DNA of 64,000 bases from Massospora cicadina (taxonomy: Eukaryota; Entomophthoromycota; Entomophthoromycetes; Entomophthorales; Entomophthoraceae): NCBI GenBank assembly GCA_022478985.1, contig JAKSZP010012274.1:1-64000 (forward strand), written 5' to 3'. Position 1 is the stretch's first letter. Each line of letters begins with the position of its first letter. The notes beneath the pieces were generated by a model that searched no databases, was not told the origin of the DNA, and saw nothing but the letters and a program-made list of their open reading frames with translations. Position numbers and translations under genes: made by a program. Positions 22,580 through 34,670 of this stretch are shown in pieces.

Positions 22580-23711
22580 GTCTAAAAATTTACTGGGTTT
22601 TGCTATTATTCTCAGCTGGTAACCCTAAATTAATTAACTGCACAGGTTCAGTGTTGTTCAATTCTTCACGTTGTCTGATAGTGATATGTATTCATTTTGA
22701 TAATAGTATGGAGACTGTTATCCATAGTTGAATAAAGTACTAGTATTGGGTCCAACGCTTGACCAATATTATCTCTTGAAATACTTAAGATGTCCTCAAT
22801 AAGATTTATTCCCACCATCTAGTACTAAAAAAAAAATAAGATTTATTCCCTTGTACCACCTAACTTGATCCATGCTCAGATCCTCATTTATGGTTTTTCT
22901 CTGGTAACACACAGTCAGCAGCAATCCCCAATTCAGCTTCTCTTCTCTGGATCCACGCTCAAATACTTACCTTTTATTCTAAAAAGTCTCCCAATTAAAG
23001 CACACAGCAATAATTTCCCTGAAAAAGAATAGAATGGTAAAGTGTCCTGTAAAGCATTGATTTTATTTAGTAACTCTTAGCGAAATTTATAGTGGAAATT
23101 TGGCGCCCAACCCTCATTTGGCACCTCAATGATGAAATGGCAGCCGTTGTCATTGAATTACCCAGAATCATCTCATGAGCGATGGTATTCCCTATCCTGG
23201 CTAGGATTCCATAATTGGATATCCTTGAGACCTAAAATGTAAAGAGTCAGAAAACCTGTCCCTAACATTTTCCTCTTGATCCCAGTGAACCAACCATATT
23301 TGGCAAGCAACCTGCTTAGGTAATGTGACTTGTTACCTATTAATGCAGATTGTGAACCAACTATTTGATTTGCTAGTTGCAGGCGGCATCACTCACCTCA
23401 CAACTTAATACTTAAATTCCCAACCAGTTGGTGATGAAACCCAACCAATACCAATTGTTACACCTGATAGTTAATCATCAATCAACCATCAGATGCACTT
23501 ATTTCATCAGCAACTCTGCCTGACAAGATCTTAAGCATTCACCTGATTGATCCCCAACAGATCTGACCCAGGAAAATTACCTAAAATCCCCCAAACATTG
23601 CTACCATGAAATCAGGGTCAACTGATATCCAATTCACTTTGCTATAGGGAATTATCTCCTAGCAACCCCAGGTAATCTAGTCAGCTGGGAATATGGGCAA
23701 AAAACCCAACA
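22580..23711 (-). repeat. 3' LTR of G2, carrying a micro-insertion
   Basis: Collinear with 30688-31756 over its whole length (shared TTATTCTCAGCTG, CAGCAATCCCCAA, GGGAATTATC and others). Its polypurine tract lies directly upstream on the minus strand (plus-strand CATCCCCCCTCTTGCC at 23712-23727). It is 37 bp longer at 22798-22850 because of micro-insertion C. Confidence 0.9.
22814..22834 (+). mobile_element. Micro-retroinsertion C (21 bp) with 16-bp duplication and empty site
   Basis: ACCATCTAGTACT plus eight As, flanked by perfect 16-mers AATAAGATTTATTCCC (22798-22813 and 22835-22850). The partner LTR has the unoccupied sequence (TTAATAGGGATTTGTTCCC then TGGTACTGCC, about 30900-30927), so the boundaries are proven within the window. 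Confidence 0.93.
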
Positions 23712-25150
23712 CATCCCCCCTCTTGCCTAGATTTCCAGAGAGAAAAGGATAGGGACAGGAGAACACTGCTTTGGACACTCAGTAAAAAACTTCTTTGTTC
23801 AAGCAGAGTATGGTCAATCAGTACTTGACACTGCTTGGGATGACCTTTGGCATGTGGCTCTCTTCCTCTTCCTCCTCGCTACCACCTACTTAGAGCACAG
23901 TTCCCAAACCTTCTGTCATGCCAGGCTGATAAATTTACTCATGATGATATTAATCCCATGATCCAGTTTTCCCCCTGTCCGGGAATATGACTCACTGTCA
24001 TATTCAGGATACTTGGTCCAGTGTCCTTGATTACCTGATTTTCTCCTCATCCTTGACAGGTGATTATTGCCATCAATGTTTATTTTGCAGTGTAATTAAA
24101 AATGCTCATTTATTATCACTCTTGTTATTTTCTCATATTAACCTCTTGGCTCATATTATTCTTAATTCTTCTCTGGAGAGCTTATCCCATTAATTTTTGA
24201 GATTAATTTCTCCAAAAGTGGATCCTAATTGATTTCAGAGTGCATTATGTTGACTATCATATAAGTCTGACATCTCCCCTCTTGTCCAGCTCATATGTCA
24301 AATTCTGAGTCTCAGTACCAACAGCTGCTCAATAGCTTGTTTGATAAAGATCTTTGGCTCTTCCAGATGATGAGTCAATCTGCACGTTGGAACCATTTCT
24401 ATGATCCTTCCAGGAAACACACTCCCAGTCAAATATCCATGGCCAGTCCTTCTGTGGAATTGTCAGAAACAGTAACCAATCCTGATGAAACAAGGTTAGC
24501 GATTGTCTCAAAGGACTTGCGACCAATCCTTCCTCTGTCATTGATTCCCAAGTTAGATTTTGAAACTCTCCTAGATTCATCTTCAAATGCAAATTCTCCT
24601 ACCATCATCATTTAACCTCCTGAAGCAATGCCTTCCACTCTTGTTAACTTGTTCCTCACTAGATCAGACTTGCTTCTGGAGTTCCCTTTCAAACTCAGTC
24701 AGTATTACAAGCCAGCTGTTTTGGACACTAAACTAGCCATTGGTATCTTCCACTGATAGTTTTATAGGGGTCATGATTCAACAACTCCCGCTTAGTATCC
24801 TTTGCTTGATGACAGCCCATATGTCCAATGTTCTTGATGAAGCCCATCAGCAAGCGCTCAAGACCAATCTTCCAACGCCAGTGCCATATCAGGATTACTC
24901 AGGGTTATTCACCAACTGCCTCTTCTTGTTCTGTTGCTTCCCTCCCCAATCTTAGGTATCATCTTTGGCATGTTCTGAAATTTCCATCTTTCTTACCCTA
25001 GTCAAAGTCTCGCAGGGATCAGCATCCACCTAACAAACTTGGTGTTGAGTGAGTCTAGCCCTCGTTAGCATTCACCCTCACATAAATTTTTATAGGTTGT
25101 TTACTCCTACTATGATCCATCCTCCCTCCCCAAGAGGTGACATAGGCAGA
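23712..25150 (-). other. Noncoding 3' segment of G2 with a second polypurine-tract/LTR-start-like junction
   Basis: No pol homology. Plus-strand ACATCTCCCCTCTTGTCC at 24270-24287 resembles the true tract/LTR junction at 23711-23727; read on the minus strand it is a purine tract followed by TGTCAGAC. This may be the remnant of another LTR element lodged against the G2 LTR. An open stretch of 106 codons (24295-24615, plus) is unrecognised, and two other frames are also open there, so it is probably chance. Confidence 0.4.
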
Positions 25151-28010
25151 AACAACCCCCAAGTCAAGGATAACCAATTTAAATAAAAATGATAAAAATA
25201 AATCTTTTTCCTATGCATTTTTTATATTTTTTCCCAATATTTTTGTCAATCTTTTTTTTTTTTTTTTTCCATGAGACTTGACCTTTTTTGGTTCAGAGGT
25301 CCAATTTTTTATTTTGTTCCCCCAAACTGGTTCCTAGGTATACTTAGACCTACCAGTTTTCTATGGTTCAGAGGTCTTACTTTTTTAAGACTTAACCATC
25401 TAGTTTGGTTCAGCAGTCCTTTTTTCAGACTTAACCAAATCTTCAGGACATAACTAACTTAATAGTTCAGCAGTCCTTTGGGAACTCTTTTTTCATTATT
25501 TTTTTCATCGATCCATTGCTTTAAATACTTAGCATAAACTCAATTTACTATCCTTCCATCCAAGATGCTCTTAATGGAGTAGGCGTACATTGACATATTT
25601 GCAATAATTTTGGATGGACCTTACCACAACGCAACCAACTTGTTTCTTCTCCCAAAACTATGTATATCACAGTAGGAAACTCTTTTTCCTATTCAATTAT
25701 TTTGATAAGGCCAGTTGGTTCTTATCATCTGTCATTTTTGCTCAAATCCTTTTCTTCAAAGTTGTATCAAATGCTTGCAATTTCATTTCAATCAAGATAT
25801 CTGTCAATTGGTTCAGGTACTGATTGGCACTCATTCCCAATGTTGGTTCCACCACCTAATATAAAATCAGTGGCAATGCAGCCAACCTTATGTATAGCAA
25901 CTCAAATGGCGTTTTTCCTGTCGCTGTATGGTGACTTATATTGTAGACAAACGTCACTGAACTAAGGTACATTCCCCATGAAGCACTTCTTCCTGCGACC
26001 AGCTTCCTCAGTGTTACAGCCAAAATCCCATTGACTCGTTCTACCAGTCCGTTCATCTCCAGCTGGTAGGGTACAGACATGACTCCTCAGATCCCCATTA
26101 TTTCACAGAATCATGGGATCACATGAGATATGAAATTTGTTCCATTGTCACTCATCAGAACCTGTGGGCATCGATGTCATTATACTGCTTGATCTAGAAT
26201 AAACTTGACAGTGCTTGTAGTGTCTACTTTTGCCAGGACCTTTGTCATGAACCATCTTTTCAGATGGTCAATCGCAACTATGATATACTTGACTCCCTTT
26301 GTGCTCATTGTAAGTGGTCCCATTATGTTGATGGACACCATATGATAATCCAGAACGGGCCATTCAGTATCCAGTTGTATTCTTATGCAGCTTGTGCAAC
26401 TAACACTCCACACAACAAGACAGATAGTCCGCGACATTGTAGTTGATAGACTCCCAGTAGTAATACTGGCTCATAAGATCAGTCGTATTTCTCAAGCCTC
26501 CATGCCCAACAATCTTATAAGCGGCTTGAACAATAGCCACTCATTTCGATGGCTTTGGAAATAGTAAACGCTTCCCATTGATTGTCTTGAAAACTTGTCA
26601 ATCCATGGTCTCAGTGTTTTCCATTGCTTTTTGAAGCGCACCTTGTATTTCTTGAAGTTTATTCCTGATTTATCCGCTGACCATTCTCTGAAATAGCTCA
26701 TCCTCCTGTTGGTATACCATCTGGACCATTAGTAACCACAGTAAGCTCTCTGCATTCTGATGAGAAGCCCCAGTTTGGTGGACTATCTTATAGTCATAGG
26801 CCTGTAACTTTAATGCTTATTGGGCCAGTTGTCCTGGTTCTTATAAATTGTGCAGCCAATGCAATGAGGTTTGATCAATCACCACTTTGAAGTGCGTTCC
26901 ATGGATGTACACCCAAAACTGTTTACAAGCATTATTGACCGTAAGCATTCACACTCAGTCACAATGTAATTCCTCTCAGCGGCTGGGAGTGTCCAGCTCA
27001 CATATGCCACTGGATGTTCATCCCCAAGTTCATTTACTTGGCTCATTATAGCGATGATTGCCATCAACAAAGCATCAGTTTGTCTTATAAATTCTCAATT
27101 AGAAAATGAAAATTTCAAAATTGGAGAATCTATTAAATACTGGCGTAACTCATTGAAGGATCTTTGGGCTTCTTCACTCCAAGCAAATCCATATTCAGAT
27201 TCTTCAGTAAATAGAAAAGGGGCTCATGATTCTTGCAAAATCCCAAATGAATCTTCTATAGTATCTGACCATTCCAAGGAACACTTGTATATCTCAAACA
27301 CTCTTTGGCACAGCCATTCGCTCTATGGCTTTGCTCTTCTGGGCTTGCATCTGCAGTCCACTAGAGATGATCACAAATTCAGATATTTCAACTCTTTCTT
27401 GAAAAAGTGACACTTCCTCAGCTTAATCTTCAGGTTGGCCGCGGATAGTCTCTTGAACACTTCTTCCAAGTGATGAAAATCGTCAGTAAATGTCCTACTG
27501 AACACATTGTTATCATCCAAGTACACTAGGACGCATGACAACTTCAAGTCATTTAGTGTTGCATCCATGGCCCTCTGAAACGTCGCAGGCACATTTCACA
27601 GACCTTGGGGCATCCTCGTCAGTTGATATAGCCCCTGCCAGTGATAATTGTACATTTCTCTTGGCTTTCTCTTGGCAAATCAATTTTACAATATCCTAAT
27701 ATTAAATCCATTGCATGGAAATACTTTGCTTCTCCAAATTGATCTGGCGAATCATTGATTCTTGGTAGTGGGTACTAATACTTCTTCATAATCTTGTTCA
27801 GCTTCCAATAATCGATTACCACCCAATTAGAGCTGTCCTTCTTCTTCAAGATAAGGATAGGGCTCACCCAGGGACTTGATGACAGAACTAGAAGACCATG
27901 CTTTACTCTTTTGCTAATTTCTTTCCTCTACTACCACTTCAGCCACCTTTGAACATCAAATCGGTCTTATCATGATTGGTAAATTTTCCCTGGTATTAAC
28001 CTTGTGGATC
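25150..28010 (-). pseudogene. RT, RNase H and integrase of G2
   Basis: In order on the minus strand: RT with a YLDD catalytic box (VYLDDNNVFSR, 27592-27371 segment) and NAP/PATFQRAMD motif; RNase H near 27070-26780 (HPVAYVSWTLPAAERNY, then the ITDQTSLHWLHNL-like block); integrase zinc region (~26500-26380) and core (26437-25856: VAIDHLKRW, then YQLEMNGLVERVNG). The YLDD aspartates are kept, but the open segments are separated by stops, so no polyprotein can be made. Most similar in the window to G3. Confidence 0.85.
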
Positions 28011-28699
28011 ACATCTCTTGCACATCCCAAATCATGGTCATCCTGGGTGAATACTTCCCAATAATTGTCAAACAATTTGAGCACCTCCTCCTGCTGTCTG
28101 TCTTTCAGATCAGCGAGTTGCTCTCAATTAACCAATAGATTGATACTATTAACTATCCCTGCCAGTAGTCCCATTTCATCAAGGGTCCCAAAATCATGAA
28201 ATTTTTTCAATTCAGCTGTCAGGATTAGGTGAACAAATATGACGATCTGGTTCTTCTCAATCTTCATTGGTTATTCACTCAAATTCACTAGGAGAACTCA
28301 AATTTCTCCATGGCCCAGCATAATACTCCAAGAGCCACCCAAGGGCTCTACTCTAGACTTCTTCCAGGGGCTTCTGAATTCCCCATACAGCAGCTCTAGT
28401 ATCTCCAATTCCAACCCCGTGTCAACTATTATCTGTGACCCCAGTGGTATGGTTCTTGCATTCTTAATCCTCAGCGGAATTCCCCAATTTTCTAGAATTT
28501 CCATCAGCATCTCTCGTCACTTCCAGCCAACTAGTTGGTATCAAATCAGGACAATGCCATCATTGTATATCGAGTTGAAGTTATTTCTCCTACTCAGTGG
28601 AGCTTTCCCCATCCTTTTGATAGACCAAAGGTAATGTCTGACCCAATATGGTCAATGTATTATCCTCAAAGTTACATTTAACTCCATACTTTTATAGAA

Positions 28700-28972
28700 A
28701 TTCTGTACCAATCAGAATATTGTAGTACTGTTGATCAAAACTATTGCTGGAGCAGATACCATCAAGGATCCAAAGCAAAGTGATTGAGCACTATAAGCTC
28801 CCCATGAGATGGTGGTATTTGGACCAGTTTTCCCATACTCTTTCTTGTGTTCCAAATCTGGAGAGATCTTCATCCTCTTCACCAACTTGGTTGAGACTTT
28901 ATTGATGGATGCTCCAATGTCAATAATCGCCCTCACCAGTACTTGACTACTAGTATATCTATATACGTACAC
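28700..28972 (-). pseudogene. Aspartic protease of G2
   Basis: An open stretch with the flap-side motif VRAIIDIGASIN, where DTGA of retropepsins reads DIGA. It lies between the CCHC region and RT, as expected for Gypsy pol. The Thr-to-Ile change fits C-to-T decay. Confidence 0.7.
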
Positions 28973-29449
28973 TCAGAGTGTTGTAAGATAGTATTTATTG
29001 TGTGTATAGTGGTGTTATTAGCTTTATTGAGGGTGTGAATTATTTGTGCCAATAAATCAGGGAATGATTCCTTGATCATGCTAAGGGGTATTGAAAGGCT
29101 TGCCTCATATAATCAACCTTCAGTAAATCCTTTGGGATTATCTACAGCTCAAATCTTGTCCATTCAGTTGCCGGGCATATAGCTGAGAAACTTCTGTAAA
29201 TATCTTGGGGTCAATCCCCTTCAACCCAGATCTTGTTACTGCATTCACGTCCAAATTGACTACTTGATACAGCTGATCCTGCACGTCTTAATCCACAAAC
29301 AGATCACTGATGTCAATTTCATCATGCATAATATCAGGAGGAATAGGTTTTTTCATAGCTCTAGACTGTTCCCCAGCTAGGCCGCAGGTCCTTTTCCCAA
29401 GTAATTTGCGGGTTCAGACTCTTTTTCTTGGACCACGTTAATTTGATCT

Positions 29450-30660
29450 TTGGGTTTCTTGCAGTGCACAGCAAAATGTCCTTTTCCTCCGCACTTTTAA
29501 CAGACTTTCTCCTTCTTATTGATCAGTTTAAAGTCTTCTAGGCTTATTTCCTGGCATGTTTTGGTTATTCATCTCCTTAGCGCCCTCGCTCCTCTTTGTA
29601 GGATTTGAATTTCATACTGGATTTTATTTGAAACTTCTATTTGGGTTAGTAAAGGTAGCTCTCAAGATTTTCATATTGTCTATCATCTGAGGGGTGGTAA
29701 TTTACTTTGGGAACATGGAAGACATCATTAGATGCAAATTGTGGTAGGGCCAAAGGGCCACTTGTAGTGCAATTTGGGCTTTGAAATCATCCAGCACTTT
29801 CACTCCAACCAAGATTTGCAATTCCTGGTAGAAACAATTGGCGAAGCTTGATAAGGATTCATCTTTATTATCTTTGAATGTCCATAAACTCTTGTATGCG
29901 TTTTGACATGCACATTGGGCTTCCAAATTCCTTCATAATGGCTGATTTGGCCTCTTCATACTACCAGCTGTCCCACTCCAGATGGGGCAACACTAGGTTT
30001 TGACAATTAGTATCTAGGCAATTCATCACCGTCAATGCCTTTTGACAATCACCATATCTGTACATTGTCATATCAAACAATTGGGAAAACGCAGGGGCGT
30101 TATCCTGATGGAAAGTTAACAATTTCATTGTCACATTGAATTTATACGATGTTTCTCTAGCCACCTCTCTTGGTTCAGCTACTCAGCTCACTTGGGAGTA
30201 ATATCAGCTGTCATCTCTGAAGTAGCTGTAAAAGCGGGCGGCATGTTTCTTGGTATAGTTGTATTTCCAACTAGAGTCTGGGGAGTTCTTGGCATCAGTC
30301 ACCACATATGGCTCACATTTGCATGTGTGAGTCTTCAAATCCTTGACCTGCTTTATCAGCCGCTCTATATCTGCGCTGAATGCTCTTAAACAAGTGCAAT
30401 CTGCTTCACGCTCCATTTTCAGAAAAAACTTCTCAAACAAAGTCCCCTTCTTTTTCTTAAATGATGTTACTTTTCCAAGTAACTCATTTCCAAAACTCAT
30501 GAAATTATTGACCCCTTCCTTGACCTTAGTGACTCTCTCCTCCAAGGCACCAAATTCTTGATGATCCACCAAGTTCAGGGTGTTCTGGTTAATGGTTGCC
30601 AACTCCATCCAGAATTTTCTTATTTTGTCCTTGTATGACATCACTTTCTAATATCTTCTC
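29450..30660 (-). pseudogene. gag of G2 with CCHC zinc knuckle
   Basis: It begins at ATG 30644 with about 110 residues of Lys/Glu-rich coiled coil (30644-30300). The capsid-like part continues at 30164-29702 (DMTMYRYGDCQKALTVMNCL; ALWPYHNLHLM). Near 29515-29465 is CGGKGHFAVHC, a retroviral-type knuckle. Frames are broken. This is the longest near-continuous gag here (146 codons). Confidence 0.78.
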
Positions 30661-30667
30661 AACTACT

Positions 30668-30685
30668 CCCCTGTAATGAGCACCA
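30668..30685 (-). other. Primer-binding site of G2
   Basis: Minus strand TGGTGCTCATTACAGGGG, two nt after the 5' LTR end. It is the same 18-mer, with one or two changes, as in G3 (43333-43350) and X (12182-12199). Confidence 0.65.
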
Positions 30686-30687
30686 AA

Positions 30688-31756
30688 TGTTAAAACTTAT
30701 AGGGTTCCCGATTATTCTCAGCTGATAACCCCTAAATTAATCAACTGCACAGGTTTGTCATCGTGCAATTCTCCACGTTGTTTGATAGTAAGATGCATTG
30801 TTTGATAATAGTGTGGAGACTATTATCCATAGTTAAATAAAGTACTAGACTTAGGCCCAACGCTTGGCCAGTATTTCCTCTTAAAATACTTAGTATTTCC
30901 TTAATAGGGATTTGTTCCCTGGTACTGCCTAATTCAATCCACTCTCAGATTCTCAGTTATGGCTTCACTCTGTTGACACACAGTTAGCAGCAATCCCCAA
31001 TTTGATTCAGCTTCTCTTCTCTGGATCCACACTCAGATCCTTACTCTTTATCCTAAAGAGTCTCCCAATTAGAGCACACAGCAATAATTTTCCTGAGAAA
31101 GAATAGAAATTGAAATGGATTCTGATAAAGTATATTAAGATAATACTCTGGTAATTAGTGTGTTTTTTATTAATGAATTCAGCGCTCAACCCTCAGTTGG
31201 CACCTCAATGATGAAATGACAGCCGTTGCCATTAAAATTACCCATCCTCATCTCATCAACAATGGTCTTCCCCATCCTAGCTAGGATTCTGTCATTAGAC
31301 ATCCTTGAGACCTAAAATTGAAAGAGTTGGAAAATTTGTCCCTACGTTTTCCTCATGATCCCAGAAAGCCAACCATATTTGGCAAGCGCACTTCTTAGGT
31401 AATGGGACTTGTTACCCATTAAGGCAGGTCGCAAATCAACTGATCAATTTGCTAGTTGCATGCAGCATCAATAACCTCACAACTTGATCCCTAAATTCCC
31501 AATTGGTACACCTGATAGTTAATCATTGATCAACTATCAGATGCCCCTATTTCATCAGCAACTCTGCTGACAAGATCTTAAGCATTCATCTGGAGCAATA
31601 CCTGACAGATCCAACCCAGGCTAACCTAAAATCCCCTGAACATTATTGCCCCAAAATTAGGGTCAACTGATATTTAATTCACTTTGCTGTAGGGAATTAT
31701 CCCCTAGCGACCCCTGGTAATCTAATCGGCTGGGAAAATGGGCAAAAATCCCAACA
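30688..31756 (-). repeat. 5' LTR of G2 (1069 bp)
   Basis: Plus-strand TGTTAAAACTTATAGGG...ATCCCAACA; ends are TG...CA on either strand. Pairs with 22580-23711 and keeps the empty site for micro-insertion C. Confidence 0.92.
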
Positions 31757-32219
31757 ATAAATACAATAATCCTCATTTTTATATGTAATATCAAAGAAAA
31801 TTAAAAATTATTAAAGCCTCTCTTACAGGTTCACTATCATTAGTTACTAAAATTATCCTATTTATTATAAAATAGACTCTTTAACTCTACAACTTTCTTT
31901 GTATAGCTTCAGCAAAATTATGAAACCTGAGTACACTTAAATATGATATATCCTATTTTCTAAACAATTATCTAAAGTTTTGTTATGGAAACATCTTAGA
32001 AGTTACATCTATAAAAAGTTTCTAGATACAACTAAATAGTAAATATTATTAATTTCTATAGTATTACTGTAAACTAAGCTAGATTACTTATAAAGTAGGT
32101 ATTATAGTACCTTAATCATCAAATCAGATATAGCTCAACTCACTATACTACTCATAAAAGTATATGTTATATTTTATACTAACTTTTCCAGCAGCAAAAT
32201 CTATAGATTGTAATTTTTA
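31757..32219. other. AT-rich sequence between G2 and a SINE
   Basis: No coding or repeat structure recognised. Confidence 0.5.
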
Positions 32220-32227
32220 CAAAGTAA

Positions 32228-32515
32228 GGATGGGTACTAGAGTTAGAGTATGGACTCACTGATCACTGCGTCCAATTATAACCCCAGTAGATGAACTTTG
32301 AGTAGGTGACAATTTATGACTGTTAGCATGAGCACCAATTTTCAAACTAAGATAGCACATAAATGTGGGCCATAAATATTTCTGCCTATCAGAATGCTGT
32401 TCATGGTGGTTTACTTGAATTGATCTTCTTTCCCATTGATTTGATTTTTCCATCTTCTATAGCCAGTTTTTTATTGTAGCAAGATCAGCCCACTCAATTA
32501 AATATATAACATGAC
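32228..32515 (+). mobile_element. SINE family 1, copy 3 (full length, diverged)
   Basis: 288 bp. Head GGGTACTAGAGTTAGAGTAT (A-box side) and CCAATTATAACCCC in the B-box position, then the family body. The tail AGATCAGCCCACTCAATTAAAT is more diverged than in other copies. It is flanked by CAAAGTAA (32220-32227 and 32516-32523), probably the remnant of a longer duplication. Confidence 0.75.
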
Positions 32516-32943
32516 CAAAGTAAAACAATGAATTAAAGATGTGGTTTTTTTTACATAAACTAATATATAATAATAGATGTATTATATAGAAACTTACACT
32601 GTATGAAACGTTTTTACAAATTTTGAACTCATGACTCAACCTTTCTCTGTAATGAGGCGTTACCAAGTATATCTTTCATAATATTTATAGTGATTAAGAA
32701 AATCTTAGGGTGTTATTCTTCTCTATCTTTCACTTCTAGATATCCTTGTCTCAATTGCTATACATGTTTTTTGTTATTTATAGAAACTTATATTTGACAA
32801 AGTAGATATTTATATATTTTACACAATTAAAGACATATATCAGTAATAAATTAACCAAATCGGTATAAATTGGTAAAAAGAAGGTTGTATTCTTAAAGTT
32901 ACTTATCATATAGAGTGGACAAACTGGCATTATATATGGCCCA

Positions 32944-33833
32944 TGTAAGGCCTTAGCTCCAGCTATTAAGCTAAATAGAATCATGCACCTCTTTAGAACC
33001 ATAAAGAGATTTAAAACATAGGGACATGCTCCTCACTCAATCTCTGACCTGGGGCATACTTTGGATGAGAAATGGGTAGCTGCAGCTATTGTCTGTTTTC
33101 CAAATGACTTCCTAAACCTACCCCCAACCCAACCCCATCCATGTTTCAAATCTGAAAGTTTTTAGTTGAAGAAAATTAAGCAATTTTGTAAAGTATTGTA
33201 AGGATAAAGAGGCTCTACACCATGGGTTTCATTACCTGCCCTCAACAGGTGGCTTAACCTGAAGACAATATGAGTAGGGAAAGCTTACTTAGTGAGCCAA
33301 CTTTAAGCAAAAAGTCAAAATGAAAAGGCTGAAAATGAGTATTGAATCCAACCTCCAATTCCAATAATCGAAAAAAGTGAAATCAGACATCTAGAAGTCT
33401 AGAAAACATCCCAAGAATAGCTTGGAACCATTATCCATTACTGTTGAGGAAAATCAGGATCATAACTGGTAATTAATGAATTTTATTGGAAATAAAACTT
33501 TATTACTATAATTCAGCTTAGTAGCTCTCCTCCATCCCAACATAAGATCCAGCACCCTGCTAATGGTAGTGCGGTGGGTTATTTCTTTATCTTAGTTTCC
33601 TGTCTAAGTTCAAATAAGGTATACATATTAAAACAAATCTTTTTGGGATATTTTAATAAAAATGGCAAATAGGCAACAATTCCATGAACTGGAGCCTTTC
33701 CACTACCTCTCCAACGCGCTCATCTAGAGCTCTTTAAAACCAGCGGTGCCTTGTGGACTGCTGGCTGCCCTTGTGGGTTTTGGCATATCTACAAAGAAAG
33801 CAGGTCTTTCCTTAGCGTGCTGGGTTCTTAATA
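32944..33833 (+). repeat. 5' LTR of G4
   Basis: Collinear with 46829-47715 (TGTAAGGCCTTAGC start, AAAACCAGCGGTGCCTTG near the end). Its terminal CA appears decayed to TA. No clear primer site follows. Confidence 0.8.
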
Positions 33834-34670
33834 ATAAAGCCAAGCCTAAAAATATAAGGTGCAGTTGTTGTCTTAAAAAATACTCAAATTTGAATGACTC
33901 TGCCATCAATTGAAGTTTTTTCCCTTTTAAGAGTTTTCCTTAGCTGTTGTCTATGGAATACTCTTGTAACAATCATACACAGGTCCTATCAGCTTGTTAA
34001 GCACAACTCACAATACCTTTGTCGCCCTCACTTCAATGTAAACAGCCAGAGTTTAAGGCTCCTCATAGTTTGCTCATGTTAGGCCACAGCCAGGTGTTAA
34101 AATATGATAGCTATGGAGAAACAAGCAAAAGAGTGGTGAATGTTTCTTAGGAGGGGATGAACTATGCACTCTTGACTATTGCATGAATTGCCTTTGCAAA
34201 TGTATAAAAGTGTAATAGAGTAAGTGAATATGCTTTTTAACATTCATAACACGGGCCTAGGTTATCACACTGAGGCCTACCCTCCCCCTATCAGGGGTCT
34301 GAATGAGCTATATTGAATCATTTGGACCAGTCTCACCCTGAAGTATCTACCCTCACCCCATAATATTAAAATGACCCTTTAGGAATATTTGAAATTCTTA
34401 TAAACCCTATAACACCAGCTATCAATTCCTACCAAATGTCACTTGATCATCAGGTTGAAGAGAAGCGTCACGTAGATCCAGTTATGATGATCTTCCAAAT
34501 GTGCGCCCTTATCTGACACTGAAAATCCTGATTCTTCACCTTTGTCTTATGCCTGGGCTGCTGCTATGCCCACTCAATTCGTTAACAGGTCCACCAAAGT
34601 GTGCAAACCCGCCAAGGTTAAGAATTCTGTTTAAACCCTTTGTTCCCTTAATGATAGAGTAAATTTGATT
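33834..34670 (+). other. G4 5' internal region, gag too decayed to trace
   Basis: Between the 5' LTR and protease. No gag motif or zinc knuckle could be recognised; short open stretches are not diagnostic. Confidence 0.4.

Larger units (their letters stand above)
22580..31756 (-). mobile_element. Ty3/Gypsy LTR retrotransposon G2 (decayed)
   Basis: Minus-oriented: 5' LTR 30688-31756, then primer site, gag with CCHC, protease, RT, RNase H, integrase, then 3' LTR 22580-23711. It is closely related in layout and protein sequence to G3. No convincing target duplication was found, because the outer end of the 3' LTR is decayed. All domains contain stops. Confidence 0.88.

Noticed and set aside
22727..22760. 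A further micro-insertion (AGTACTAGTATTGGGTCCAA in the G2 LTR)
   Set aside because: It resembles the core but is present in both LTRs, lacks an A run at the right place and has no flanking duplication.
24295..24615. 106-codon plus-strand ORF as a captured gene in G2
   Set aside because: No motif, two other frames are open over the same bases, and there are no splice or expression signals.
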